From the NCBI GenBank assembly GCA_963702755.1, contig CAVPDZ010000027.1, positions 1 to 64,000 of the forward strand: a stretch of DNA of 64,000 nt. Direction: 5' to 3'. This document shows, in pieces, positions 1 through 8,455 of the stretch. Positions within the stretch are counted from its first letter, which is position 1, and every line of letters starts with the position of its first letter. The notes beneath the pieces are model-generated. The model was not told where the DNA came from. It did no database searches and was given only the letters and a program-made list of their open reading frames with translations. This stretch comes from JAJPKK01 sp963702755 (lineage in GTDB: Bacteria; Pseudomonadota; Alphaproteobacteria; Rhizobiales; Xanthobacteraceae). The position numbers were made by a program, and so were the translations under genes.

Positions 1-5
1 CCACT

Positions 6-262
6 TCAGTAACAAAACTGCGCACACCAACACCCGCCGTTTTTTGCGCTTGAGAGGGCGACGAGCGTGCGAAGCAGTGCGCTTTTGGACCCCATGATGC
101 GAACTTTTTTCGCGTCCATTTCGAACTCGTCGAGCGAACGCGCGGAGATAATCGCGACGATAGCCGCCCAACTCGGTACGCAAGCGCCTGCGGACCGTCC
201 CGGCAAACGTATTGGGAGCGGACGGTGTGACGATGAACGGCCCGAGCCGATCCGACGCACCC
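6..262 (-). pseudogene. C-terminal remnant of a serine site-specific recombinase
   Basis: No intact gene is present. Read on the minus strand, one frame gives GPFIVTPSAPNTFAGTVRR followed by RRDYLRAFARRV. Around 115-135 the resemblance moves to another frame with EMDAKKVRIMGSKSALLRTL and a stop at 6-8. This succession (TFA..VR.RL, RR.YLR, RV.V....IRI.G.KS.L) is what I know from the extreme C-terminus of large serine recombinases and resolvase-like enzymes of Hyphomicrobiales. The catalytic N-terminal domain and the zinc-ribbon region are absent: the next gene ends at 309. It is most likely the leftover of a mobile element. The short length and the frame change keep confidence moderate. Confidence 0.45.
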
Positions 263-308
263 TCGGCCCGTTCATCGTCGGCGTGGCCGAACCTGACCCG
301 GAGCCGTA

Positions 309-1278
309 CTATTCCATCGTGATGTGCGCGTCGCGAATGATCCGCCCAAACGCCTCATACTGAGCGTGAAGAAAGGCGCTGTACGGCTCGCCGCATGTCC
401 CGTTGGAATCCACTTGCTGGGCGGCGAGCTTGGCCCTGACATCCGGCGCTTGCAGCGCCTCGGTAAACCACTCGCCAAGCTCGCCGACCTTCTCCTTCGG
501 CGTCCCGGCTCGGACAAAGGCTCCGAACCAGACGCTGACCTCGTAGTCGGGGTAGCCGGACTCCGCGACCGTAGGCACGTCGGGTAGCCCATTTAGGCGC
601 AACTTCGAGCCGACCGCGAGCGCCCGCAGTTTCTGGGCCGAGAGCTGGCCCGATACGCTCGCAAAGTTCGCAAGCATCGCCATCACATGTCCGCCAAGCA
701 ACGCTGTCACTCCCGGAGCGTCGCCCTTGAATGGCACGTATGTCATGTCGACCTTAGCGTCACGCTTGAGCATCTCGACGGCGAGGTAAATCGGGGTCCC
801 GGGTCCGACGCCAGCGACCGTGACCTGGTCCGGTTTCGACCGCGCGGCGTCGATCAAATCCGCCAGCGTGCGGTACGGCGAGTCGGCCTTCACCAGAATG
901 AGCACCGGAGACTCGACGAGAGCGCAGATCGGATCGAATAGCTTGAACGGATCATATCCGCCCTTTTGCAGCTGTGGTGCGACCAGAAATGCGGGCGAAT
1001 GGGATCAGAATCGTGTAACCGTCCGCCGCAGCATGCGCCGCCGCCTGGACGGCGACCGCGGTTGCACCGCCGGCCCGGTTCTCGACAACCACGTTAACGC
1101 CCTGCTTCCGCGCGATTTGATCCGCCAGTGTCCGGGCGAGCAAGTCCAGCACACCGCCAGAAGAAACAGGAATAACGAACTTCACAGCATTTTGAGACCA
1201 AGCGATCGGGCTGAGCAGTCCAGAACAAGGCAAGCCAAGGGCGAGCGCCGCGAGCACTCTAACAACGATCAATCTCAT
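309..1278 (-). CDS. Bug-family (TTT) periplasmic solute receptor, frameshifted
   Basis: This is an extracytoplasmic receptor of the tripartite tricarboxylate transporter (Bug/TctC) type, which binds carboxylates in the periplasm. The start at 1278 follows GGAGGG and opens a signal peptide (MRLIVVRVLAALALG). The family marks VKFVIPVSSGG, VVVENRAGGA and DGYTILI are seen in the N-terminal part. Near 990-1000 the frame breaks: reading continues as PAFLVAPQLQKGGYDPFK and runs to the stop at 309, with the typical GVP/DVPTVAESGYPDYEV block. One base appears to be missing, and both halves are well conserved. The gene is divergent from the LysR gene at 1425, the usual arrangement of a LysR-controlled receptor. 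No membrane TctA/TctB genes are nearby, so it is an orphan receptor. Confidence 0.8.
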
Positions 1279-1373
1279 CGCACCCTCCATCGTCAAGGCG
1301 AGCTAACGCTGCCGGTCCAACCGCTACCCCCGTCGGCTGGCGCGCGGACCGAGGCGATTGAATGCTATCGCGC

Positions 1374-1418
1374 TTCCATATAAGGAAAATGTCGATTTCG
1401 ATGATACCCATATAGGTA
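1374..1418. promoter_or_regulatory. Paired operator-like inverted repeats between Bug and LysR genes
   Basis: The divergent intergenic gap holds two related inverted repeats: TTCCATATAAGGAA at 1374-1387 and TACCCATATAGGTA at 1405-1418. Both contain a CCATATA(A)GG core; the cores start 32 bases apart, about three helical turns. LysR-type regulators usually bind such paired dyads in the gap they share with their target, so these are candidate sites for the regulator encoded at 1425. This is inferred from sequence and position only. Confidence 0.4.
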
Positions 1419-1424
1419 GCGCCT

Positions 1425-2380
1425 ATGACTGCGATAATGGAATGGGAGAGCCGTATCGGCCGCCGTCTCAGGATACGCGACCTCTACATCCTCTCGACGG
1501 CCGTTAAGTCGGGAAGCATGGCCCGGGCAGCGCGGCAGCTCGCAATGTCGCAGCCGGCGGTATCGAGTTGATCGCTAACCTTGAGACAATACTCAGCGTC
1601 CGCCTTCTCGATCGCACCCCGCAGGGCGTCAAACCCACGATCTATGCCGCCGCTGTGCTAAAAAGATGCGCGGTCGTGTTCGACGAGCTAAAGCAAAGTG
1701 TCAGGGACGTCGAATTTCTGTCCGATCCGGCGACGGGCGAATTGAAGATCGGATGTCCCGAGTCGCTCGTTGGCACCGTCCTGCCGCCGATCATGGAGCG
1801 GTTCTGGAAGAAATATCCACGCGTGGTCATTCACATCGCAGACGTGCCGAGTCCCGCGATCAGCGAACCGGGCCTGCGCAATCGCGATCACGACCTCATC
1901 CTTGCACGCTTGTTGAAGCCGCCTTCCGAATTGCCGGACGACCTGAAAGCCGATGTTCTGTTTGACGATCCGTTGGTGATCGCCGCAGGAATAGGCACGC
2001 GCTGGGCGCGCAGCCGCAAAGTCAAGCTCGCTGACCTCGCGGACGAGCCATGGATGCTACCACCACCGGGAACAACCAACTACGCACGTGTCGAGGAAGC
2101 TTTCCGCGCACGGGGACTCGCCATGCCGAAGGTCCGCTTGGTGACCCTCCTGACGCCTCTCGTCCGGCATTTTCTTGCCAACGGCCAATTCATTACGGCG
2201 CACGCGAGGTCGGTGGTGCGTTCCAATTCGCTAAAGGAGTTGCCGATCGATCTGCCGATGCGGCCGTGGCCCGTCGCGATCGTGACGCTGAAGAATCGAA
2301 CCTTGAGCCCCATCGCCGAGCGCTTCATCGAAACCGCTCGTGAGGCGGCAAAATCAGTTGCGGGCAAGCACGTGGGCTGA
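1425..2380 (+). CDS. LysR-family transcriptional regulator, frameshifted
   Basis: The N-terminal winged helix-turn-helix is readable from ATG 1425 (RIRDLYILSTAVKSGSMARA, then ARQLAMSQPAVS). It is interrupted by TGA at 1569; the next frame takes over at once with LIANLETILSVRLLDRTPQG, exactly where LysR proteins continue, so one base is missing near 1566. The effector-binding domain runs to 2380 (GELKIGCPESLVGTVLPPI, PWPVAIVTLKNRTLSPIAERF). With the break repaired it would be about 318 residues, normal for the family. It is divergent from a Bug receptor gene and probably controls it. Whether the frame break is real cannot be decided here. Confidence 0.8.
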
Positions 2381-2431
2381 GCGAATCCTGTCAAATCCTG
2401 TATCTTCTAAGGACTGGCCCGGCCAACGGTC

Positions 2432-2669
2432 CTTACATTACGGCGTTTGCCAATTCGCTGGTGACGTTCAATCCGAACCGACAGTCTTTGAAGGTATTGC
2501 CCGTCGATTTTCCACCCGGCCGCGGTCGGTCGTTGTCTTGACGTTGAAGGGGCGGACCTTGAGCCCGGTGGCGGAGCGCTTCATCGAATGCGCCCGCGAA
2601 GTTGCGAAATTGATCGTCGCCAATCCGCGTCCCGCTAAATTGCGTGCGACGGCAGCTATCGAGGGCTGA
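2432..2669 (+). pseudogene. Remnant C-terminus of a second LysR regulator
   Basis: Only the tail of a LysR effector domain is present. One frame reads PYITAFANSLVTFNPNRQSL and KVLPVDFPPGR. After a frame break near 2525 another frame reads VVVLTLKGRTLSPVAERFIE and CAREVAKLIVA, ending at 2669. The second part closely matches the end of the preceding LysR protein (LKNRTLSPIAERFIETAREA), so it is a related but diverged copy. No start, helix-turn-helix or N-terminal half is present. It probably reflects a partial duplication or deletion at a formerly tandem LysR pair. Confidence 0.65.
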
Positions 2670-3063
2670 CCCGACGGCCTTGCGATGTTGGAAGGCAGGC
2701 CCCTAAGATGCGTAGCGCAAGATCGGAGGACGTCGCAGTTTTGGCGATTGAGGCGTGATCCTGGCTCCAATATCATAGAGTAGTAGCGAACGAGTGGTGC
2801 CCATCTTCATCGGTCGTGGCGCGCCAGCGAAATCACATTTCTAGTACCGCTGCCGCGCGGATCTCGTTGCCGCTTCGACATCGATCCCGGGGCAGTGCGC
2901 ACTTGGCGGTGCGTACTTGGCCTGCCGGGTCAGCTAACGTCCCGAGTGACCGGGGGATCGATTTAATCAATCCGCAAAACGTCTTCGCGTAGATAACAGG
3001 TTTGTCGATAACAGGTTTAATGAGGAGTCCCGGTCACGGAGATCGAAGCGCTCCTGGCCTCCC
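2670..3063. other. Intergenic stretch without a recognisable gene
   Basis: I see no convincing coding frame on either strand. It holds a 12-base direct repeat GATAACAGGTTT at 2992-3003 and 3007-3018 (15-base period), and a looser pair GTGCGCACTTGG / GTGCGTACTTGG near 2896-2922. Together with the remnants on its left it looks like eroded sequence. Confidence 0.4.
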
Positions 3064-3309
3064 TCACCTGAACGATCCGTCATTCAAGCCACCCCGGCTG
3101 CATTGCGGAAATTGAACGTGCACGCAGTCATGGATGAGAGGGTGCGCTGGTACCCAAAATGGACTTGAAGGCTCAGCATGCCTGCCGATTTCTGTCCTCA
3201 CGGCCGCATAACGGTGTGCAGGACGGATAGGCTTCTTTGCGAAAGCGTGAGCATGCCCGGCCCCCATCGCTACACAAAGCGTCAAGCCGGCGATAATCGA
3301 ATTCTTCAC
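3064..3309 (-). CDS. Small exported protein of unknown function
   Basis: A GTG start at 3309 is preceded by GAGAGGAG, a good ribosome binding site, and opens a signal peptide (VKNSIIAGLTLCVAMGAGHA, cleavage probably after HAHA). The mature part of about 60 residues contains two cysteines (HDCVHVQFPQCSR). Nothing in it points to a known enzyme fold. Small secreted proteins of this kind are frequent in Bradyrhizobium-like genomes. The signal peptide and ribosome binding site are the only support, so the call is tentative. Confidence 0.45.
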   Translation of the reverse strand: MKNSIIAGLTLCVAMGAGHAHAFAKKPIRPAHRYAAVRTEIGRHAEPSSPFWVPAHPLIHDCVHVQFPQCSRGGLNDGSFR

Positions 3310-3457
3310 GTTCCTATTCTCCTCTCGCGGGCAGCAACGGCACCAACCTGCCGGGAGTCCAAGTACACTTACGGCTTGGCCCACCCTTGCCGAGGGTGGT
3401 GATGTTCATCCGCGTTCGATCACCCGCTTCCACTTCCGCAAACGCCGGTGCGATCGG

Positions 3458-4960
3458 CTAGTTCCGCTTCGGCAATGCCAGATTGATGTTGATGTTCTTC
3501 TCCTGCGTGAAGGAGATCAGTTCCTCGAGGCACTCTTCGCGGCCGATGCCGGACTGCTTGTAGCCACCGAACGGCGTGCCGATGAAATGCTTCGACGTAT
3601 CGTTGACCCAGATGAATCCCGCCTCGACGGCGGCCGCCATGCGGTGGGCCGTGGTGAGATCGTTGGTCCAGATCGAGGCCGTCAGTCCGTACTCGACGGA
3701 ATTGACCTGCTCGATCATCGCCGCCTCGTCGGTCCATTTGACGACGCCGACCACAGGGCCAAAGATCTCCTCCTTGAAGATGCGCATCGACGGCTTCACG
3801 TCGGCGAATACCGTCGGTTCGATATAGAGGCCCTTGGCAAGTGCGGGATCATTCGGCCGTCCGCCGCCGGTAACCAGGCGTGCGCCTTCCTTGTTGGCCG
3901 ATTCGATATAGCTCATCACGCGATCGAACTGCACTTTGGAAATGATCGCGCCCATCGTGGTCGATGGATCGGTCGGGATGCCGGGCTTCCAGTGCTTGAT
4001 GCGGACTTTTACCCGCTCCAGCACGGCGTCGTAGATTTTCTCATGGATGAAAGCGCGGCTCGTGGACCCGCAGCTCTGGCCGCACCAAGTGAAGTTCATC
4101 CCACTGACGAGGCCGGTGGCAACGGCATCCGGATCGGCGTCGGGATAGGCGATCAACGCATTCTTGCCGCCCAATTCGAACAAGACCTTCTTGAGGGTGT
4201 CGGCGGCGGCCCGCATCACCGCACGCCCCGTCGGCACGCTGCCGATCAACGAAATCTTGGCGACGTCCGGATGGCTTGCCAGCGCGGCGCCGGCCTCTTT
4301 CCCGCCGGGCACGAGATTAAACACGCCGGGCGGCAGGAGCCCGTCGATCAGTTCGGCGAGCCGCAGCGACGACAATGGCGACTGCTCCGGCGGCTTCATG
4401 ACGATGGTATTGCCGGCGGCCAGCGGGGCTGCGGATTTCCCGGCGATGAACATGAACGGATGATTGAACGGCACGATCCGGCCGACCACGCCCAGCGGCT
4501 CGCGGACCGAGAAATTCAGCCGATCCGGGCCCATCGGAATCGATGCGCCCTTCATTTCCGTGACAAGGCCGGCGAAGAACTCGATCTGCGCCGCCGCCAC
4601 GTTCGCGTCGCCCATCATCTCCGTGAGCGGATTGCCGCAGTCGGCGGAATCGATCATGGCGAGTTCGCCCGCATTCTCGCGAAGGACCCGCGCAATCTCC
4701 TTGAGCATCTTGGCGCGCTCCAGTGGCGGAACGCGCCGCCACTCCTTGAAAGCCGCCTTCGCTGCCTTGACCGCAGCGTCGATATCCTCGGCACCGCAGT
4801 CCGCGGAGGGGCCGAGCGACTGCCCCGTGCCGGGGCTGATCTGATCGACGGTCCGGCCACCCTTCGGCTCGTGCCACTTGCCGCCGTAATAAGCGCCCCG
4901 CCGCGTCGGCAGGTTGAGCTTGATCGAGGCGAGCGAGTTGGGTGCGACGGGCGTGTTCAT
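3458..4960 (-). CDS. NAD(P)-dependent aldehyde dehydrogenase
   Basis: A full-length (500 residues) class 3-layer aldehyde dehydrogenase, oxidising an aldehyde to the acid with NAD(P). Catalytic features are intact: Asn166 (FNHP), Lys189 (MKPPEQSP), Glu262 (FELGGKN) and the nucleophile Cys297 in GQSCGS. C-terminal family blocks EEIFGPVVGVV and PFGGYKQSGIGRE are present. It most resembles betaine-aldehyde / aromatic-aldehyde dehydrogenases, but the substrate cannot be read from sequence. The ATG at 4960 is chosen because the family match begins soon after it; reading further upstream gives unrelated residues. It stands alone, so context gives no pathway. Confidence 0.9.
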   Translation of the reverse strand: MNTPVAPNSLASIKLNLPTRRGAYYGGKWHEPKGGRTVDQISPGTGQSLGPSADCGAEDIDAAVKAAKAAFKEWRRVPPLERAKMLKEIARVLRENAGELAMIDSADCGNPLTEMMGDANVAAAQIEFFAGLVTEMKGASIPMGPDRLNFSVREPLGVVGRIVPFNHPFMFIAGKSAAPLAAGNTIVMKPPEQSPLSSLRLAELIDGLLPPGVFNLVPGGKEAGAALASHPDVAKISLIGSVPTGRAVMRAAADTLKKVLFELGGKNALIAYPDADPDAVATGLVSGMNFTWCGQSCGSTSRAFIHEKIYDAVLERVKVRIKHWKPGIPTDPSTTMGAIISKVQFDRVMSYIESANKEGARLVTGGGRPNDPALAKGLYIEPTVFADVKPSMRIFKEEIFGPVVGVVKWTDEAAMIEQVNSVEYGLTASIWTNDLTTAHRMAAAVEAGFIWVNDTSKHFIGTPFGGYKQSGIGREECLEELISFTQEKNININLALPKRN

Positions 4961-5432
4961 GAGCGATCTCCCTAAATCCTTTGAACGAAGCGGACGGTTG
5001 GCAAGGTCAAGCCGCAGGCAGCGTCGTCGAACGTTGGTCGGGCTTGTGCGTCGTGTTTGTCCGCTTTTGAACCCCGATCGTTGCATGTTCGGTGATCGGG
5101 AGTCCGTCTTGTAGCGCGTTTGGGTGCAGTCCTCCAAACCGGCTCCCCCCACGTGGACGGTCAGTTTGCCACCCGCCGCGGCGGGCGGGATGAAAGCAAG
5201 CGCGGTTCGGCCGAATTTAATTCGCGGTCTACACATCTCGCGCGCTTGTGATTTTGTCTGACCGACCCGTCATCAGTGTTTGGAAAACGGAAACATCGTG
5301 TTTGAGAAACCGTCGGTTATGCGCGCGTCGGCGATGACTATCTGACGTTGTGTCAGTGCTTCCGAACCGACTTTTCAGGCCGGACCGACGGCGCGGCATT
5401 CGTTCGAACTGATTTGCAAAGGAGAACTGGCA
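4961..5432. other. Divergent promoter region, no gene seen
   Basis: This 470-base gap separates the divergent aldehyde dehydrogenase and small exported-protein genes and should hold both promoters. No conserved coding frame or clear operator stands out. Confidence 0.3.
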
Positions 5433-5636
5433 ATGTCCAGAACCCTCAAGATTGCGACTGTCATCGTCGCGCTGGCCGCGATTAGCGCACCTGCGATCGC
5501 GCAGGCGCAGAGCTATTCGCCAAACTATGGCTACAGCGGGAGCGATCCGGCCAGCCGGCCGTATAACTACCGTGGGTATGCCGATCAGGGTTACGCCCCG
5601 CCGGAGCGGGGAGCCCAAGGCGCCAACTTTTGGTGA
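5433..5636 (+). CDS. Small exported Tyr-rich protein of unknown function
   Basis: 67 residues. The ATG is preceded by AAGGAGAA at good spacing. A signal peptide (MSRTLKIATVIVALAAISA, cleavage near AIAQAQ) is followed by a short mature part rich in Tyr, Gly, Ser and Pro (SYSPNYGYSGSDPASRPYN) ending in NFW. No domain is recognised. It is followed by a strong hairpin (5673-5700), which supports a small independent transcript. A role at the cell surface or periplasm is inferred only from the signal peptide. Confidence 0.6.
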   Translation: MSRTLKIATVIVALAAISAPAIAQAQSYSPNYGYSGSDPASRPYNYRGYADQGYAPPERGAQGANFW

Positions 5637-5672
5637 GCGGAGGAGTCTCGCTTGCCCAGCGAGCCGTGGTCG

Positions 5673-5700
5673 AGTGCAGCCCGTAAGTGCGGGCTGCACT
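5673..5700. terminator. Hairpin between convergent genes
   Basis: AGTGCAGCCCG (5673-5683) pairs perfectly with CGGGCTGCACT (5690-5700) over 11 bases with a 6-base loop. It lies between genes ending at 5636 (+) and 5719 (-), so it can serve both. There is no strong T-run. Confidence 0.6.
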
Positions 5701-5718
5701 TACCGTGCGCTCGCTTTG

Positions 5719-6798
5719 TCACTGGCGAGTCTCCAGAGGCCGCAATTCTATCCGCGCGACGGCATGGTCTTTTGCAAAGAGAGTGGTGCGTAGCGGGTGC
5801 GCTCGTGTCCAGACCGGCTCCTGGAAGTGCCAGTCGAGCGTGAACTTGTCGCTCTGTTTGCTCACGTGAACGGTCCCGACGAGCAGATCGCGAAATCCAT
5901 CCAAGGACATTCGATAAGTCGAATCGAAGTCGGCGTTCCGCGCGTTCGTGGGAGGCAGGGGCGGGATAAACTCGATTTCGAGCCCGTGATTTCCGCTGCG
6001 ATGGCGATAATACGCCAGGGCATCGTCCATTGCAGTGACCAGTTCGACCCGGCTGTTGTCGGGTCGAGCGGCGACATACACGCCGCGCTGGGCTGAAGGC
6101 GCAAATCGCAACGCATCCGTCTCGGCGCCGGCGCTGTCATCGGCGAAATCGACGCGCCGTTCGCCGAAGGCAAATCCGCTGACGAAGATATTTTTGCTGT
6201 AAGCGGCGGAAAACGGGACCGGATGGTTCTGGCCGGGCTGCGGTATCGCCACGTCAAGTCCCGCGATGGTTACCTGCGACATTTGAGCGAACGCGTTCCT
6301 CTCGCGGAAGAACACCAGAAGCAGACGATCTCCGCTGTGGCCGATCTGGTTGGTCAGACCCGCGCCCTGGGTGACGAGCTGTGTGCCCGGATTGAATCGA
6401 ACTTCGATTGCGATGGACCGGCCTCCAGCGTCTACGAAGCTGACGACGAGGTCCTGCGGACGCTCGCCCGCGCCGGTCATTGTGAACGCGATATCGCTAA
6501 AATTGGCTCCGCGTGCCGCGGCAACGCGGGCGTCGTTGAAATAGTGAGTTTGCCGTTTCGGTTCGTCGCGCTCGGTGAAAAAAACCCACACCAGCGGCGG
6601 AACATCCGCGCCGCGTTCCGCGGCCATGACTTCCACCGCCTCGTAGCGCGGATCACCGGGCAACCAAATGTACCAATGATGGTCCCAGTGGGAGAGCAAC
6701 GAAATTATCGGCACGAGCGGCGTCGCCGACGCCGAAGTCACCCAGGCTCCCGCTAGGAAAAAAGACAGGCCGGTTGCAATGATCCGAGCGAACCACAT
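5719..6798 (-). CDS. Exported protein of unknown function
   Basis: 359 residues with a hydrophobic N-terminus (MWFARIIATGLSFFLAGAWV, probable cleavage after SASA). The rest is soluble and mixed in composition; notable stretches are HWDHHWYIWLPGDPRYEAVE, FFTERDEPKRQTHYF and DRLLLVFFRERNAFAQMSQV. I do not recognise the family. No catalytic signature, lipobox or repeat is visible. It is unbroken, unlike many genes here. It lies downstream of a separate small exported-protein gene on the same strand, with a hairpin between them. Confidence 0.65.
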   Translation of the reverse strand: MWFARIIATGLSFFLAGAWVTSASATPLVPIISLLSHWDHHWYIWLPGDPRYEAVEVMAAERGADVPPLVWVFFTERDEPKRQTHYFNDARVAAARGANFSDIAFTMTGAGERPQDLVVSFVDAGGRSIAIEVRFNPGTQLVTQGAGLTNQIGHSGDRLLLVFFRERNAFAQMSQVTIAGLDVAIPQPGQNHPVPFSAAYSKNIFVSGFAFGERRVDFADDSAGAETDALRFAPSAQRGVYVAARPDNSRVELVTAMDDALAYYRHRSGNHGLEIEFIPPLPPTNARNADFDSTYRMSLDGFRDLLVGTVHVSKQSDKFTLDWHFQEPVWTRAHPLRTTLFAKDHAVARIELRPLETRQ

Positions 6799-6904
6799 GG
6801 AGACCTTCCGCGATCGCCCAGGTCGACGATAGAGCCAGCGCGCATCACCAGCCAGGTCCGCGCATCAGAGCGGTATTCACGGCAACACGCGCCGACCAAA
6901 CGCA

Positions 6905-6931
6905 AAGCGCGCGCCGACGTGGCGCGCGCTT
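6905..6931 (-). terminator. Hairpin terminator after the Gly/Tyr-rich gene
   Basis: AAGCGCGCGCC (6905-6915) and GGCGCGCGCTT (6921-6931) form a perfect 11-base stem with loop GACGT. On the minus strand it follows the gene ending at 6975 and is followed by TGCGTTTGG. Confidence 0.6.
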
Positions 6932-6974
6932 CTGATACGAAAGGCGGCATCAACCGCCTCCGCCGATCGACGTA

Positions 6975-7292
6975 TCAGCCGCCGCCGGGGCCGCCGCCGA
7001 AGGCGCCTGCATCAGAACCGGTGCGGCGCTGACCGTTGGAGTCCATGGAGCTGTAGCCGGCACCATTCGAGCCGCCACCGTAGTAGCCGCCGTACGATCC
7101 GCCATAGCTGCCGTAGTACGGAGCGGAGCGGTAATAACCGTAGCTGCGCGGCGCATAGTGGTAGCTCCGCGGATAGTAGTGGCGATAGTAGCGCTGCTGC
7201 GCCTGGGCCGGCGTGGTCACGATTGGAGCAGAGGTTGCGCAGACCGTCACGACCGCGATTGCCGACAGCAGGACCTTTTGGGCCAAGGGCAT
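6975..7292 (-). CDS. Small exported Gly/Tyr-rich protein
   Basis: 105 residues. The start at 7292 has GAGGAGGAAAGC just upstream. A signal peptide (MPLAQKVLLSAIAVVTVCAT, cleavage near PAQAQ) precedes a low-complexity mature chain of Tyr, Arg, Ser and Gly (RYYRHYYPRSYHYAPRSYGY, then YGGSYGGYYGGG) ending in GGGPGGG. Proteins like this are common in rhizobia and have no assigned function; a surface or periplasmic structural role is a guess. A strong hairpin follows the gene. Confidence 0.6.
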   Translation of the reverse strand: MPLAQKVLLSAIAVVTVCATSAPIVTTPAQAQQRYYRHYYPRSYHYAPRSYGYYRSAPYYGSYGGSYGGYYGGGSNGAGYSSMDSNGQRRTGSDAGAFGGGPGGG

Positions 7293-7472
7293 GCTTTCCT
7301 CCTCATTGATCGGCTTCGGCGCCTCCATCCGCTGGTGTCGAGCCGACCCCTGGCGAGTATCGGTCTCTCGCGCATAGATTGCAATGACTGCAGTGCGCGG
7401 CGCACAATCGATAAGCCCACGCAAAGCGCCGTTTCAAAGTGATGTGACGAGGCGTCGCACCGGCTTAGCCGA

Positions 7473-8420
7473 TCAGCCGGAATTGACCGGACTCCTCGGC
7501 GGCTCGCCGCGCAGGATGCGGAGCATCTCTTCGGCCGAGGCAATCGATGTCGCACGCAAGGTCGTGGTCGTGAGCACGGCCACATGCGGCGTCATGAGTA
7601 AGTTGGGGCAACCAAACAGCGGGCTATCCGGCGGCAAAGGCTGGTTCTCGTAAACATCGATTGCTGCACCGGCAATCGCGCCCGTGTGCAGCGCGCCGAT
7701 GACCGCCGCGTCGTCGACGAGCGGCCCGTGGGACATATTTACGAGGATGGCCGTCGGCTTCATCATGCCGATCCGCCGTCCATCGGCGATGTGATAGGTC
7801 TCGTCGGTCAGTGCGCAGCACAGTGCAATCGCGTCGGCATGGACGAAGAGTTCATCAACGGTGACCTCTTCCACGCCTTCCGGCATCCCGCCGCGGTGAC
7901 GCGAAGCGCCGATCACTTTCATGCCGAATCCGCGCGCGATCCGCACGATGCGCTTGCCGATTTCGCCGACGCCGATGATGCCGACCGTCGTCGAACCGAT
8001 CTCGACGGCATCTTCCGCGAACGCGCGCGCCTTCGCCCAGCCGTCAGTCCGAAACGCGGTATCGACTCGCCCCAGCGGGCGGCGCAGGTGAAACAGCGCC
8101 GAGAAGAAATATTCCGCCACCGTCTCGGTATTGAGGCCGGGAAGGTTGGCGACGATGATCTTGCGGCGCTTCGCGGCCGCGAGCGGGATCATGTCGAGGC
8201 TCACGCCGTGGCGCACCACCACCCTCACGTGCTGTGCGTGCTTGAAGATATCGTCCGGCAATTTGGTACGCACGATGATGCCCGCGGCGTTCTTAGCATA
8301 GGAGCGCAGCGTGTCGGGCTCGGTATCCGGCGCAGTGACGAGCCGAACCTGCGGGGCAAGGATGGCTTCACCGTCGGGGTGAATGGGATTGGTCAGAAGG
8401 ACGACCGGACGCTCGGACAT
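7473..8420 (-). CDS. D-2-hydroxyacid dehydrogenase family protein (catalytic Arg replaced by His)
   Basis: 315 residues with the D-isomer 2-hydroxyacid dehydrogenase architecture: a flavodoxin-like substrate domain around a Rossmann domain with G150-V-G152-E-I-G155. Of the family's catalytic triad, Glu258 (DVYENQP) and His279 (MTPHVA) are present, but the Arg of the usual N-x-x/S-R-G block is His231 (VNMSHGPLVDD). The codon is CAC, so this is not a one-base ambiguity in reading. Members reduce 2-oxoacids or oxidise D-2-hydroxyacids with NAD(P)H; with this substitution activity or substrate may differ. It is close to the next gene on the same strand. Confidence 0.8.
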   Translation of the reverse strand: MSERPVVLLTNPIHPDGEAILAPQVRLVTAPDTEPDTLRSYAKNAAGIIVRTKLPDDIFKHAQHVRVVVRHGVSLDMIPLAAAKRRKIIVANLPGLNTETVAEYFFSALFHLRRPLGRVDTAFRTDGWAKARAFAEDAVEIGSTTVGIIGVGEIGKRIVRIARGFGMKVIGASRHRGGMPEGVEEVTVDELFVHADAIALCCALTDETYHIADGRRIGMMKPTAILVNMSHGPLVDDAAVIGALHTGAIAGAAIDVYENQPLPPDSPLFGCPNLLMTPHVAVLTTTTLRATSIASAEEMLRILRGEPPRSPVNSG

Positions 8421-8455
8421 CGATTTATTTCCGTATGCAGTTCATGTCGCGAGCC

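Noticed and set aside
3587..4975. Long open frame on the plus strand opposite the aldehyde dehydrogenase
   Set aside because: It is the antisense shadow of a high-GC gene; composition is His/Arg-rich without any family motif, while the minus strand has intact catalytic residues.
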